Shown here piece after piece: positions 1-7,529 of a DNA stretch of 29,795 bases (position 1 is its first letter; each line of letters starts with the position of its first letter). The notes under the pieces were generated by a model. It made no database searches. It was not told the origin of the DNA and saw only the letters and a list, made by a program, of their open reading frames with translations. This DNA comes from Clostridiales bacterium. GTDB taxonomy: Bacteria > Bacillota > Clostridia > Oscillospirales > Oscillospiraceae. The position numbers and the translations under genes were made by a program. The DNA lies in NCBI GenBank assembly GCA_004557655.1, contig SFGJ01000018.1:1-29795 (forward strand), written 5' to 3'.

Positions 1-1158
1 AACGCCCAGGTTGCTGGCGATGACCATGCGCTGGACCTCGGAAGTGCCTTCGTAGATCTCGGTGATCTTGGCATCGCGCATCATGCGCTCCACGGGATAC
101 TCACGGGTGTAACCATAGCCGCCGAACAGCTGCACGGCGCGACGGGTCACATCGGAAGCGGCCTCGGCAGCAAACAGCTTAGCCATGGCAGCGTCCATGG
201 AGTAGGGCTCGTGGTTCTGCTTCTTCATAGCAGCGGAATAGACCAGGAACTGGGCAGCCTGCATACGGGTGTGCATCTCGGCCAGCTGGAACTGGGTGTT
301 CTGGAACTGGGAAATGCGCTTACCGAACTGAACACGCTCCTTGGTGTACTTGATGGCTTCTTCAACAGCGCCCTCGCCCAGGCCCAGAGCCTGAGACGCG
401 ATACCGATACGGCCGCCGTCCAGGGTCCTCATAGCGATCTTGAAGCCCTCACCCTTCTTACCCAGCATACGATCCTTGGGGATGACGCAGTCTTCGAAGA
501 TCAGGTCGCAGGTAGAGCTGCCGCGGATACCCATCTTCTTCTCATGCTTGCCCTGGGAGAAACCGGGATCGTTCTTCTCCACGATGAAAGCGGAGATCTC
601 CTTCATGGAGCGGCCGCGCTTGTCAGTGGTCTTACCGGTAACAGCGATGACAACGAAGGTATCAGCCACATTACCGTTGGTGATGAAGCACTTGGAGCCG
701 TTGAGGATGTAGTTCTCGCCGGACTCATCCAGAACAGCGGTGGTCTGCTGACCCTGAGCGTCGGTGCCGGCGCCGGGCTCGGTCAGACCGAAAGCACCGA
801 TCTTCTTGCCGGAGCACAGGTCAGGCAGATACTTCATCTTCTGCTCCTCGGTGCCGTTCTCAAAAATGGGAGCAGCACACAGGGAGGTATGAGCGGAGAC
901 GATAACAGCAGTGGTACCGCAAACCTTTGCCAGCTCCTCCACGCACATTGCATAGGACAGCACATCGCCGCCGGCACCGCCGTACTGCTTGGGGAAGTAA
1001 ATACCCATCATACCCAGCTTTGCCATCTTCTCGACGGTTTCCATGGGGAAGCGCTCTTCCTCGTCGATTTCAGCGGCCAGGGGCTTTACTTCGTTCTCTG
1101 CGAATTCGCGATACATCTTGCGAACGAGCAGCTGTTCCTTAGTCAGATGGAAATCCAT
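1..1158 (-). CDS. bcd: Acyl-CoA (butyryl-CoA) dehydrogenase, 3' end cut by window
   Basis: FAD-dependent short-chain acyl-CoA dehydrogenase, expected to reduce crotonyl-CoA to butyryl-CoA, probably with an electron-transferring flavoprotein. The 386 visible codons read from MDFHLTKEQ through the family signatures FGLTEPGAGTDA (flavin/substrate loop), CFITNG, DGGRIGIASQALG and QLFGGYGYTREYP to YEGTSEVQRMVIASNLGV. The catalytic-base region EIYEGTSE is intact. The family is about 380 residues long, so only a few C-terminal codons and the stop lie outside the window. The start is the ATG at 1158, preceded by an AGGAGAAAAG ribosome binding site. It is the third gene after crt and hbd on the same strand, 23 bases downstream of hbd, so it is almost certainly co-transcribed. 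etfB and etfA commonly follow in this operon type but cannot be seen here. Assignment to butyryl-CoA rather than another acyl-CoA rests on the operon. Confidence 0.93.
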   Translation of the reverse strand, partial: MDFHLTKEQLLVRKMYREFAENEVKPLAAEIDEEERFPMETVEKMAKLGMMGIYFPKQYGGAGGDVLSYAMCVEELAKVCGTTAVIVSAHTSLCAAPIFENGTEEQKMKYLPDLCSGKKIGAFGLTEPGAGTDAQGQQTTAVLDESGENYILNGSKCFITNGNVADTFVVIAVTGKTTDKRGRSMKEISAFIVEKNDPGFSQGKHEKKMGIRGSSTCDLIFEDCVIPKDRMLGKKGEGFKIAMRTLDGGRIGIASQALGLGEGAVEEAIKYTKERVQFGKRISQFQNTQFQLAEMHTRMQAAQFLVYSAAMKKQNHEPYSMDAAMAKLFAAEAASDVTRRAVQLFGGYGYTREYPVERMMRDAKITEIYEGTSEVQRMVIASNLGV

Positions 1159-1181
1159 ACTCTTTTCTCCTTTACCGAATT

Positions 1182-2018
1182 TTACTTTTTGTAATTAAAG
1201 ATACCCTCGCCGGACTTCATGCCCAATTTTCCGGCACGGACCATCTTACGAATCATAACGTTTGCGCGATACTTGCTGTCGTGGGTCTCATTGAAGAGGA
1301 CATCCATGATGTTCAGGACCACATCCCAGCCGATCAGGTCGCCCAGATGCAGGGGACCCATGGGGTGGTTGCAGCCCAGCTGCATAGCAATATCGATATC
1401 TTCTGCGGAGGCAACGCCTTCCTGCAGAACGCAAACGCCCTCGTTGCAATAGGGGATCAGGATCTTGTTGACCACGAAGCCGGGAGCCTCGTTGACCACT
1501 ACGGGAGTCTTGCCGATCTCTAGAGACAGGTTCTTGGTCCACTCCACCAGCTCGGCGGGTGTATTGCCACCGGCAATAACTTCCACCAGCTTCATAGCAG
1601 GCACGGGATTGAAGAAGTGCATACCCACCAAGGGATGCTTCAGGCCCTGCGCCATCTCGGTGATGGACAGAGAGGAGGTGTTGGTAGCAAAAATGGTGCT
1701 CTCCTTGCAGATAGCATCCAGCTTACCCAGCAGTTCCTTCTTCACGGCCATGTTCTCAGCAACGCACTCGATGACCAGATCGGCATCAGCGGCAGCGTCG
1801 AACTCCTCCACCAGGATGCGGGACATAATGTCGTCGGCGGCAGCCTGATCCATCTTGCCCTTGGCGACCTTCTTGGCCAGGGAAGCAGCCAGCTTATCCT
1901 TATGGCGCTGTGCACTCTGGACGCTGGAAGCATACATCAGAGCGGTGTGTCCCTTTGCTGCAAAAACCTGGGCAATGCCGCTGCCCATGGTACCTGCGCC
2001 GAATACTGCGATTTTCAT
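1182..2018 (-). CDS. hbd: 3-hydroxybutyryl-CoA dehydrogenase
   Basis: Oxidoreductase that interconverts acetoacetyl-CoA and 3-hydroxybutyryl-CoA with NAD(P)H in the butyrate pathway. The 278-residue protein begins with a Rossmann nucleotide-binding motif, MKIAVFGAGTMGSGIAQVFA, in which GxGxxGxG is intact. It carries the catalytic region GMHFFNPVPAMKLVEVI, with the histidine of the family's His-Glu pair, and the C-terminal helical domain segment GVASAEDIDIAMQLGCNHPMGPLHLGDLIGWD. The length is normal (about 280). The ATG at 2018 has a GGAGGA ribosome binding site 8 to 9 bases upstream. It lies 70 bases after crt and 23 bases before bcd, giving the order crt-hbd-bcd. No truncation or missing residue is seen. 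The family also includes longer-chain enzymes; the context makes the C4 substrate most likely. Confidence 0.95.
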   Translation of the reverse strand: MKIAVFGAGTMGSGIAQVFAAKGHTALMYASSVQSAQRHKDKLAASLAKKVAKGKMDQAAADDIMSRILVEEFDAAADADLVIECVAENMAVKKELLGKLDAICKESTIFATNTSSLSITEMAQGLKHPLVGMHFFNPVPAMKLVEVIAGGNTPAELVEWTKNLSLEIGKTPVVVNEAPGFVVNKILIPYCNEGVCVLQEGVASAEDIDIAMQLGCNHPMGPLHLGDLIGWDVVLNIMDVLFNETHDSKYRANVMIRKMVRAGKLGMKSGEGIFNYKK

Positions 2019-2088
2019 GATTGTTTTCCTCCTATTAAATATAATGTGGGAGACTGTTTAATCATCAGGCCGGAGCCTGTTAATTAAC

Positions 2089-2868
2089 CTACTTGTTCCG
2101 GTAAGGCTCGTGCTTGCGCTTTTCCAGGAATGCGCCCATGCCTTCCTTCTGGTCTTCGGTCTCGAAGCAGCTGCCGAACAGCTTCTCCTCGATGACGATG
2201 GCCTGTTCCATATCCACCTGCAGACCGTCGTTGATGGCCTTCTTGCAGGCGCGCACGGCGATGGGTGCGTTCTTGGCAATGGTCTCGGCCAGTTTCTCTG
2301 CGGCGGGCATCAACTCCTCCAGGGGATACACAGCGTTCACCAGGCCGATGCGCAGGGCCTCGTCTGCCTTGATATTCTTGGCGGAATAGATAAGCTGCTT
2401 GGCCATGCCGGGGCTGACCAGACGAGCCAGACGCTGGGTGCCGCCGAAGCCGGGGGTAATGCCCAGGCCGGTCTCCGGCTGTCCGAACACAGCGGTGTCG
2501 GCGCACAGGCGGATGTCACAGCTCATGCTCAGCTCACAGCCGCCGCCCAGAGCGAATCCGTTGACGGCAGCGATGGTGGGGATGGGCATAGTCTCCAGCT
2601 TGCGGAACACATCATTGCCCTTCTTGCCGAAAGCCTCACCGCCGGACTTGGTCAGTGTGCTCATCTCGCCGATGTCGGCACCGGCCACAAAGGCCTTCTC
2701 GCCGGAACCGGTCAGCACCAGTGCCCGGATCTCCTCATCAGCGTTCACCAGATCCACCAGCTCGTTCAGATCCTCCAGGACCTGAGAGTTCAAGGCGTTG
2801 AGGGCCTTGGGGCGATTGATAGTGGCCACGGCAATGTTACCCTTTTTCTCTAATAGAACATTGGTCAC
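2089..2868 (-). CDS. crt: Crotonase / 3-hydroxybutyryl-CoA dehydratase
   Basis: Enoyl-CoA hydratase of the crotonase superfamily that dehydrates 3-hydroxybutyryl-CoA to crotonyl-CoA. The frame stays open to an ATG at 2961. The best start is the GTG at 2868, because a GGAGGA box lies 6 bases upstream and the product (V/MTNVLLEKKGNIAVATINRPKALNAL) then begins where crotonases begin and has 259 residues, the usual length. Visible motifs are NRPKALNAL, the oxyanion-hole segments FVAGADIGEM and NGFALGGGCELSMSCDIR, and PETGLGITPGFGGTQRL with the catalytic glutamate region. It is the first gene of the minus-strand operon, followed by hbd and bcd, so the three genes cover consecutive steps from 3-ketobutyryl-CoA to butyryl-CoA. 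Transcription is driven from the promoter near 2985-3013. Confidence 0.94.
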   Translation of the reverse strand: MTNVLLEKKGNIAVATINRPKALNALNSQVLEDLNELVDLVNADEEIRALVLTGSGEKAFVAGADIGEMSTLTKSGGEAFGKKGNDVFRKLETMPIPTIAAVNGFALGGGCELSMSCDIRLCADTAVFGQPETGLGITPGFGGTQRLARLVSPGMAKQLIYSAKNIKADEALRIGLVNAVYPLEELMPAAEKLAETIAKNAPIAVRACKKAINDGLQVDMEQAIVIEEKLFGSCFETEDQKEGMGAFLEKRKHEPYRNK

Positions 2869-2984
2869 AATAGCTCCTCCTTCTGCCCTTTGGAAGCCTG
2901 TATACACAAGCGCCTCCACGGGTTGGTTTGTCGGGGCGATCTTGTCCGCATTTGCCGGCAAGAAGGCCCTTTCATACAGCTTTT

Positions 2985-3013
2985 ATTATAGTATCTCGTT
3001 TAATTTTTATCAA
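2985..3013 (-). promoter_or_regulatory. Promoter of the crt-hbd-bcd operon
   Basis: On the minus strand, TTGATA (3013-3008) is followed after 17 bases by a perfect TATAAT (2990-2985). This is a vegetative sigma-A-type promoter, with transcription expected to start near 2978. It leaves a leader of about 110 bases before the GTG of crt. Confidence 0.8.
2996..3013 (-). promoter_or_regulatory. Candidate Rex redox-repressor operator over the crt -35 box
   Basis: The minus-strand 18-mer TTGATAAAAATTAAACGA matches 11 of the 14 specified positions of the Rex consensus TTGTTAA-N4-TTAACAA. It begins on the -35 box and fills most of the spacer, a position where binding would block RNA polymerase. Rex control of the crt-bcd-etf-hbd operon by the NADH/NAD ratio is established in Clostridium acetobutylicum. 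The site here is inferred from sequence alone, and the right half has two mismatches. Confidence 0.45.
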
Positions 3014-3146
3014 GTGTTTCCGGCCCATCTTTTATGATTTTTACATATCGCACAAAACACAGCGCAAATCTTTGCACACTTTTCAAGTTATTCCTCTATC
3101 GCTTCTCTCTGTTGGTTCTTTTTCCCGGCGAAAAAAGTTTTATCCG

Positions 3147-3176
3147 TTTACATTTGGTCATATTTTGTGGTATGAT
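3147..3176 (+). promoter_or_regulatory. Promoter of trmB
   Basis: TTTACA (3147-3152) and TATGAT (3171-3176) are separated by 18 bases, about 55 bases upstream of the trmB start. It is divergent from the crt promoter. Confidence 0.7.
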
Positions 3177-3230
3177 GTTGCAGAAATCGCTCCGCATCGG
3201 CGGGGCAGGATCTGGGAGGAAAACACCATC

Positions 3231-3905
3231 ATGCGTATGCGAAAAAAGAAGAACCTGCATCCCCGCATGGAAGCCTGCGGAGATTGCTGGATCCGCCGTC
3301 CGGAGGAGCTGCGGGGCCATTGGCGGGAGCTGTACCCCCAGGCAAAAAATCTGGAGGTGGAGCTGGGCTGCGGCAAGGGTCGCTTCACAGCGGGCACAGC
3401 CAAGGCACAGCCGGACACCCTGCTCATCGCCGTGGAAAAGGTACCGGATGCCATGGTGGTTGCCATGGAGCGCGCCATGGATGAGGGTCTGCAAAACGTG
3501 TTCTTCATTGATGCCGACGCCGCCCGGCTGCCGGAGCTGTTCGCCCCCGGCGAGGTTGCCCGGATCTATATCAATTTCTGCGACCCCTGGCCCAAGAGCA
3601 ATCAAAAAAAGCGCCGCCTGACCCACGGCAATTTCCTGAAAAAATACCGTCAAGTGCTAAAACCCGGCGGCCAAATCCATTCCAAGACCGACAATGACAA
3701 GCTCTTTGAGTTTTCCGTGGAGGAACTCCCCCAGTTCGGCTTTACACTGTCGGAGGTCACCCGCGACCTCCATGCCAACGGCCCCGTAGGAGTGATGACC
3801 GACTATGAGGCAAAGTTCTACGCTGAGGGCAAGAACATCAACCGCTGCGTTGCCACCATGGTGGACTGGACGGAGCCTGTCGAAAAAAACGAAATCACGG
3901 AATAA
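3231..3905 (+). CDS. trmB: tRNA (guanine-N7-)-methyltransferase
   Basis: SAM-dependent enzyme that makes 7-methylguanosine at position 46 of tRNA. The 224-residue protein shows the Rossmann SAM-binding motif VELGCGKGRF, the acidic IAVEKV strand end, the hallmark INFCDPWPKSNQKKRRL (the DPWPK-KRR tRNA-binding and catalytic loop), GGQIHSKTDN and the late motif VMTDYEAKF. All family signatures are present. The open frame extends upstream to 2928, but the ATG at 3231 is preceded by GGGAGGA ten bases before it, and the promoter at 3147-3176 lies between the two possible starts. A second in-frame ATG lies at 3237. The gene is monocistronic and ends at a hairpin shared with the convergent YhhN gene. 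Confidence 0.95.
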   Translation: MRMRKKKNLHPRMEACGDCWIRRPEELRGHWRELYPQAKNLEVELGCGKGRFTAGTAKAQPDTLLIAVEKVPDAMVVAMERAMDEGLQNVFFIDADAARLPELFAPGEVARIYINFCDPWPKSNQKKRRLTHGNFLKKYRQVLKPGGQIHSKTDNDKLFEFSVEELPQFGFTLSEVTRDLHANGPVGVMTDYEAKFYAEGKNINRCVATMVDWTEPVEKNEITE

Positions 3906-3930
3906 GTCCTCCCTGCCCTTCAACCGACCA

Positions 3931-3960
3931 ATCCCCGCATCCGGGAGCGGATGCGGGGAT
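3931..3960. terminator. Hairpin between convergent trmB and YhhN gene
   Basis: A perfect 12-base-pair stem (3931-3942 with 3949-3960, ATCCCCGCATCC and its complement) has a 6-base loop. It sits between two converging stop codons. The T tract is poor on both strands, so termination efficiency is uncertain. Confidence 0.65.
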
Positions 3961-3968
3961 ATTTGCAG

Positions 3969-4622
3969 TCAAGCTGCTGCGATGTATCCGGCGCACAATA
4001 GGAATTGGCCCGCAAAATACAGCAGCCAGTTCAGGTCTGCCAGCAAGATATGGTTCTTCCGGTAATTCCATATGCCCAGCACCATGTCCGACAGGAAAAA
4101 CAGCAAGCCGCCCAAACCCAGCAGCAGCCCGCCGGGCTTTCCGGCAAGCACAATAGCCACCGACAGGCTCTTGGCTGCAGTCATGGCCACCAGTACGGTA
4201 TAAATGGTCAGCCATGGCTCGTTGGCAGAGGTGTCCCACCGGCCAATACCTTTAAGCGCCACCGCTAACGCCAACAGCGCCGCCAGCACCGCCAGACCGC
4301 TCCAATGATACGGTGCCAGCAGGAACAGCGCCATGATATTGCACACCTGACCCAAGCCAAACAAAATGATGCCCCGGGTGAATTTCCGCACATCCCGGCG
4401 TATGTACTGCAGATAAAAATCGCCTCCGCTGCACAGCAGCATCCCCACGGTCGCCGCAAGCAACACCGGAGAAAAATCCCTCGCCAGTGCCACTATCAGG
4501 CACACGGCAAGCGTCATAGTCAGAGTGATCTTCAAAGCGGTAGCGGTCCGGAACCGGTACAGATTCTCCTGCCGGATATACAGTAGAAAGCAAATGGTAA
4601 AGGGGATCAAAACGAATTGCAT
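3969..4622 (-). CDS. YhhN family membrane protein (TMEM86/lysoplasmalogenase-like)
   Basis: Integral membrane protein of 217 residues with about eight hydrophobic segments covering almost the whole chain. The YhhN signatures MLLCSGGDFYLQY and LFFLSDMVLGIWNY are both present, each with the conserved acidic residue that the family is thought to use in catalysis. Animal TMEM86 relatives hydrolyse the vinyl-ether bond of lysoplasmalogens. Clostridia contain plasmalogens, so a related role is plausible but not shown for bacterial members. The frame is open to 4679, but the ATG at 4622 is chosen because an AAGGAGA box lies just upstream and the protein then begins directly with its first membrane helix (MQFVLIPFTICFLLYI). 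It is monocistronic, with its own promoter at 4653-4681. Confidence 0.8.
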   Translation of the reverse strand: MQFVLIPFTICFLLYIRQENLYRFRTATALKITLTMTLAVCLIVALARDFSPVLLAATVGMLLCSGGDFYLQYIRRDVRKFTRGIILFGLGQVCNIMALFLLAPYHWSGLAVLAALLALAVALKGIGRWDTSANEPWLTIYTVLVAMTAAKSLSVAIVLAGKPGGLLLGLGGLLFFLSDMVLGIWNYRKNHILLADLNWLLYFAGQFLLCAGYIAAA

Positions 4623-4652
4623 AGTGGTCTCCTTTTTTCTTTTCTGCTTTAC

Positions 4653-4681
4653 AGTATACCATACATCGGCAGACCGCACAA
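4653..4681 (-). promoter_or_regulatory. Promoter of the YhhN gene
   Basis: TTGTGC (4681-4676) and TATACT (4658-4653) are separated by 17 bases on the minus strand. TGG directly precedes the -10 box (extended -10). Confidence 0.65.
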
Positions 4682-4684
4682 GTA

Positions 4685-4710
4685 AAAGCGGCAGCTTTTG
4701 CTGCCGCTTT
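4685..4710 (-). terminator. Terminator of the flavodiiron protein gene
   Basis: An 11-base-pair stem (4700-4710 with 4685-4695, AAAGCGGCAGC type) has a 4-base loop and is followed on the minus strand by TTTTAC. It starts 3 bases after the stop codon of the upstream minus-strand gene. Confidence 0.75.
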
Positions 4711-4712
4711 CC

Positions 4713-6053
4713 TTATTTTTCAGAAAAATATTGCGCACCGGCGCCGCAGAGGGGACACTTGTAGTCCTCGGGCAGAACATCGCCCTCGTACACATAGCCG
4801 CACACCTTGCACACGAACTGCTTTTTCTCCTCTTCCGTTTCCTCGGCAGGAGCTGTCTTCACGTCCTTTGCCAGCACCGTCGCCAGCCGTTCTAACTGCA
4901 ATGTCTGGTCCTCCCGCAGGGTGGAGCGGATGGTCAAGGTCTCCTCCATCTGGCTCCAGCCCTTCAAGTTCTGCAGAATCTTCTGCATCTCCTTGCCGCT
5001 TGCGGGAGCCCAGGATCCATTCTCCAGCAGTACCATCTTGCGATCCTGCAGACCGTGTGCGGCAATATCCCGCAGCAGCTCCTCCATGGTGATAAACACC
5101 CCGGCATTGTAGGTAGGGGCGGCAAATACCAGATGACTGTATTGGAATGCCGCCGACAGGATGTAAGACGATGGGGTCACAGATGTATCAAACATCTGTG
5201 TCTTTATCCCCTGCTCCGCCAATCGGCAGGCCAGAATATTGGCGGCGCATTCCGTGTCGCCGTAAATGGAGGCGTAGGCGATCATCACACCCCGCACCTC
5301 CGGCTCATATCGGCTCCAAAGGTCATGTTTGCCCAGAATATACTCCAGATCCCTGCGCCACACAAAGCCGTGAAGCGGCAAGATCATTTGGAGCTCCAAT
5401 TCTGCCACTTTTTTCAGCAGTGCCTGCACCTGTGAGCCGTATTTGCCAACGATATTCGTATAATACCGGCGGCACTCGTCCAGAAAATCCCGGTCAAAAT
5501 CCACCTCATCGGCAAACAGATGCCCATTGAGAGCGCCGAAGCAGCCAAAAGCATCTGCCGAAAGCAGAAGCTTATCCGTGCGGTCATAGGTCGCCATTAC
5601 CTCCGGCCAGTGCACCATGGGCGCCATGAGGAACCGAAGCGTGTGCCGTCCCGTACAGAGGGTGTCTCCCTCCTTGCAGACATGGATGCGGTCATCGTAT
5701 GCGTGGCCGAAGAACTGGCCGATCATGGTCTTGGCCATAGCGGAGCAAAGGATCTGCACCTCAGGGAATCGAAGCACCAGGTCCTCCAGTTGGGCGGTGT
5801 GATCCGGCTCCATGTGGTGCACCACGATATAGTCCAAACTCCGGCCGCCCAGCGTATGCAGCAGGTTCTCCCTGAACTGATGGATCACCTGCGCGTCCAC
5901 CGTGTCAAACAGAACGGTTTTTTCATCCATAAGAAGATAGCTGTTATAGGAAACGCCCTCCGGCACGCCGAACACACCCTCAAACACAGCCAGCCGCCGG
6001 CTGTCGACGCCGATCCATGTATAATCCTCATTGACTTTTCTAACGCAGTACAT
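4713..6053 (-). CDS. Flavodiiron protein with C-terminal rubredoxin domain
   Basis: Cytoplasmic O2 (and/or NO) reductase that protects anaerobes from oxygen or nitrosative stress. In order it has a metallo-beta-lactamase-like di-iron domain (about residues 1-245), a flavodoxin domain (about 255-395, FMN loop ASIYGDTE) and a short rubredoxin-like domain (410-446). The di-iron ligands are visible: H80-x-E82-x-D84-H85, then H148 in MAPMVHWPE, the aspartate in SADAFG and the histidine in LPLHGF. The rubredoxin domain has C415-x2-C418 and C433-x2-C436 with the compact rubrerythrin-type spacing. The fused domain probably delivers electrons directly to FMN, as in E. coli flavorubredoxin. The ATG at 6053 has a GGAGGA box. 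The gene is monocistronic with its own promoter and terminator. O2 versus NO preference cannot be read from the sequence. Confidence 0.93.
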   Translation of the reverse strand: MYCVRKVNEDYTWIGVDSRRLAVFEGVFGVPEGVSYNSYLLMDEKTVLFDTVDAQVIHQFRENLLHTLGGRSLDYIVVHHMEPDHTAQLEDLVLRFPEVQILCSAMAKTMIGQFFGHAYDDRIHVCKEGDTLCTGRHTLRFLMAPMVHWPEVMATYDRTDKLLLSADAFGCFGALNGHLFADEVDFDRDFLDECRRYYTNIVGKYGSQVQALLKKVAELELQMILPLHGFVWRRDLEYILGKHDLWSRYEPEVRGVMIAYASIYGDTECAANILACRLAEQGIKTQMFDTSVTPSSYILSAAFQYSHLVFAAPTYNAGVFITMEELLRDIAAHGLQDRKMVLLENGSWAPASGKEMQKILQNLKGWSQMEETLTIRSTLREDQTLQLERLATVLAKDVKTAPAEETEEEKKQFVCKVCGYVYEGDVLPEDYKCPLCGAGAQYFSEK

Positions 6054-6085
6054 ATTAGTATCCTCCTGCCTCCGGATTTTTTCTT

Positions 6086-6114
6086 ATTATACTGCAAACT
6101 TTTTATAATGTACA
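6086..6114 (-). promoter_or_regulatory. Promoter of the flavodiiron protein gene
   Basis: TGTACA (6114-6109) and a perfect TATAAT (6091-6086) are separated by 17 bases on the minus strand, about 35 bases before the start codon. Confidence 0.65.
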
Positions 6115-6179
6115 GAGCAAAATACAGTTCCCGTCCTGAAAAATCCTGTTGAAGCATCCTGCGGATCAGCCCGCAGCGC

Positions 6180-6214
6180 AAAAAAAGCGCAGCCCCTCGG
6201 CTGCGGCTTTTTTT
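6180..6214 (-). terminator. Terminator of the infC-rpmI-rplT operon
   Basis: A GC-rich stem (GCAGCC with GGCTGC, one bulged base) has a 4-base loop and is flanked by seven A and seven T residues. It is strong in the minus direction, 7 bases after the rplT stop. Confidence 0.85.
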
Positions 6215-6221
6215 GATTGTT

Positions 6222-6572
6222 TTAGGCCTTCTTGGCGATCTCGCACAGGGCTGCGAAAGCCACACTGTCATTGATAGCCATTTCAGAGAGCATCTTGCGG
6301 TTGATCTGGATGCCGGCAACCTTCAGGCCATGCATAAAGGTGGAGTAGTTCATGCCGTTGATCTTGCAGGCGGCAGAAATACGGGTAATCCACAGCTGAC
6401 GGAAGTCACGCTTCTTCAGCCGGCGACCCACATAAGCGTAGGTCAGAGACTTCATGACCTGCTCGTTGGCCATCTTAAAGTGCTTGGACTTAGCGCCCCA
6501 GTAGCCCTTGGCCAGCTTCAGTGTCTTATTTCTTCTTTTACGCGCCATCATTGCGCCTTTAACTCTTGCCAT
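6222..6572 (-). CDS. rplT: 50S ribosomal protein L20
   Basis: Primary 23S rRNA-binding protein needed early in large-subunit assembly; in Bacillus it also represses its own operon. The 116-residue product MARVKGAMMARKRRNKTLKLAKGYWG..., with LKKRDFRQLWITRI and NGMNYSTFMHGLKVAGI, is a full-length L20 (usually 115-119). The basic N-terminal extension that inserts into rRNA is intact. It is the third gene of infC-rpmI-rplT, 34 bases after rpmI, and is followed by a strong terminator. Confidence 0.98.
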   Translation of the reverse strand: MARVKGAMMARKRRNKTLKLAKGYWGAKSKHFKMANEQVMKSLTYAYVGRRLKKRDFRQLWITRISAACKINGMNYSTFMHGLKVAGIQINRKMLSEMAINDSVAFAALCEIAKKA

Positions 6573-6606
6573 TTGTTCTTGCCTCCTATTCTAACGCTTC
6601 CGTCAA

Positions 6607-6804
6607 TTATTTGTAAGGGATCATCTTGCGGATGGTCGCCTCGTTTGTGCAGTCGGCATAGGTGCCGGTGCGCAGGCGACGGCCACGCTTGGTGTCCTTT
6701 TTGGTCAGGATGTGGCTCTTGAAAGCGTGTGCTCTCTTGACCTTGCCGGACTTCGTCAGATTGAAGCGCTTCTTTGCGCCGCTATGGGTCTTCAGTTTAG
6801 GCAT
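6607..6804 (-). CDS. rpmI: 50S ribosomal protein L35
   Basis: Small basic large-subunit protein of 65 residues, MPKLKTHSGAKKRFNLTKSG..., ending MIPYK, a complete match to the family in length and signature. An AAGGAG box precedes the ATG at 6804. It lies 48 bases downstream of infC and 34 bases upstream of rplT, the conserved operon order. Confidence 0.98.
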   Translation of the reverse strand: MPKLKTHSGAKKRFNLTKSGKVKRAHAFKSHILTKKDTKRGRRLRTGTYADCTNEATIRKMIPYK

Positions 6805-6852
6805 GATAAATACTCCTTCCGTATATTCTCCGCTCCGTGGCGGAAAAATAAA

Positions 6853-7371
6853 TTACTTGCCTGCTTTGGGAGAGAGGAAGATGGACATATTCCGTCCCTC
6901 CATCTTGGCGGCCTTTTCCAATGTTGCTGTTTCAGCGCACTGCTCGGCAAACTTGTTCAGCAGATCCCGACCTATCTCCGTATGGGCCATTTCACGGCCG
7001 CGGAAACGCACGGAAACCTTCACCCGATTGCCGTCAGCCAGGAATTTCTGGGCGTTTTTCAGCTTGGTGTTGAAATCCCCCACATCAATGCCCGGGGACA
7101 TCCGGATCTCTTTGATCTCCACCACATGCTGGTTCTTTCTGGCTTCTTTTTCCCGCTTGCTCTGCTCGAACTTGTACTTGCCGTAATTCATCAGCTTGCA
7201 CACGGGAGGTACTGCCTGTGGGGAAATTTTCACCAGGTCCAAACCGCGCTCGTCAGCGATGTGCAATGCCTCCTCAGCGGAAACAATACCCATCTGCTCG
7301 CCGGTCTCACCGATGAGGCGGATCTCCTTATCGCGAATCTCCTCGTTCAATTCATGCTGCAGCTTGCTAAT
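6853..7371 (-). CDS. infC: Translation initiation factor IF-3 with AUU start codon
   Basis: IF-3 binds the 30S subunit and checks start codons and initiator tRNA. The frame is open to an ATG at 7431, but that stretch overlaps a leader terminator and does not look like IF-3. The protein family begins at ISKLQHELNEEIRDKEIRLI, encoded from ATT at 7371-7369, with GGAGGT nine bases upstream. AUU is the classic non-canonical infC start through which IF-3 regulates its own translation. From this codon the product has 172 residues, the normal length. Visible motifs are EALHIADERGLDLVKISPQA (N-terminal domain), MNYGKYKFEQSKREKEARK (linker) and the C-terminal domain VKVSVRFRGREMAHTEIG. It is the first gene of the operon with rpmI and rplT, controlled by the leader at 7391-7523. 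Confidence 0.95.
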   Translation of the reverse strand: MSKLQHELNEEIRDKEIRLIGETGEQMGIVSAEEALHIADERGLDLVKISPQAVPPVCKLMNYGKYKFEQSKREKEARKNQHVVEIKEIRMSPGIDVGDFNTKLKNAQKFLADGNRVKVSVRFRGREMAHTEIGRDLLNKFAEQCAETATLEKAAKMEGRNMSIFLSPKAGK

Positions 7372-7390
7372 GGCCGAAACACCTCCACTC

Positions 7391-7523
7391 AAAAATAAAA
7401 ACACGGATGCCGAAAGCATCCGCAAAGCCAAAACTGACCCCCATATCCGGAATCATTTTACGCTGTTGACCTCTTTGCTGAAGCTGGAGGTGAGGCGGAT
7501 GCATCCTGCCTTCTTTGTTTTCC
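7391..7523 (-). ncRNA. infC leader with terminator/antiterminator (L20-leader type)
   Basis: The minus-strand leader ends in a hairpin CGGATGC-TTTCG-GCATCCG (7422-7416 with 7410-7404) followed by TGTTTTTATTTTT, a complete intrinsic terminator only about 20 bases before the infC ribosome binding site. An upstream leader segment GCATCCGC (7502-7495) is exactly complementary to GCGGATGC (7423-7416), the 5' arm of the terminator plus one base, so an 8-base-pair antiterminator can form over about 70 bases. In Bacillus, L20 binding to such a leader causes premature termination. The switch geometry is seen in the sequence; L20 as effector is inferred from the operon. Confidence 0.75.
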
Positions 7524-7529
7524 TTGGGT

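Noticed and set aside
211..1194. A 327-residue plus-strand frame
   Set aside because: Antisense shadow of bcd, with no ribosome binding site and low-complexity Leu/Gly/His composition.
2110..2853. A 247-residue plus-strand frame
   Set aside because: Antisense shadow of crt.
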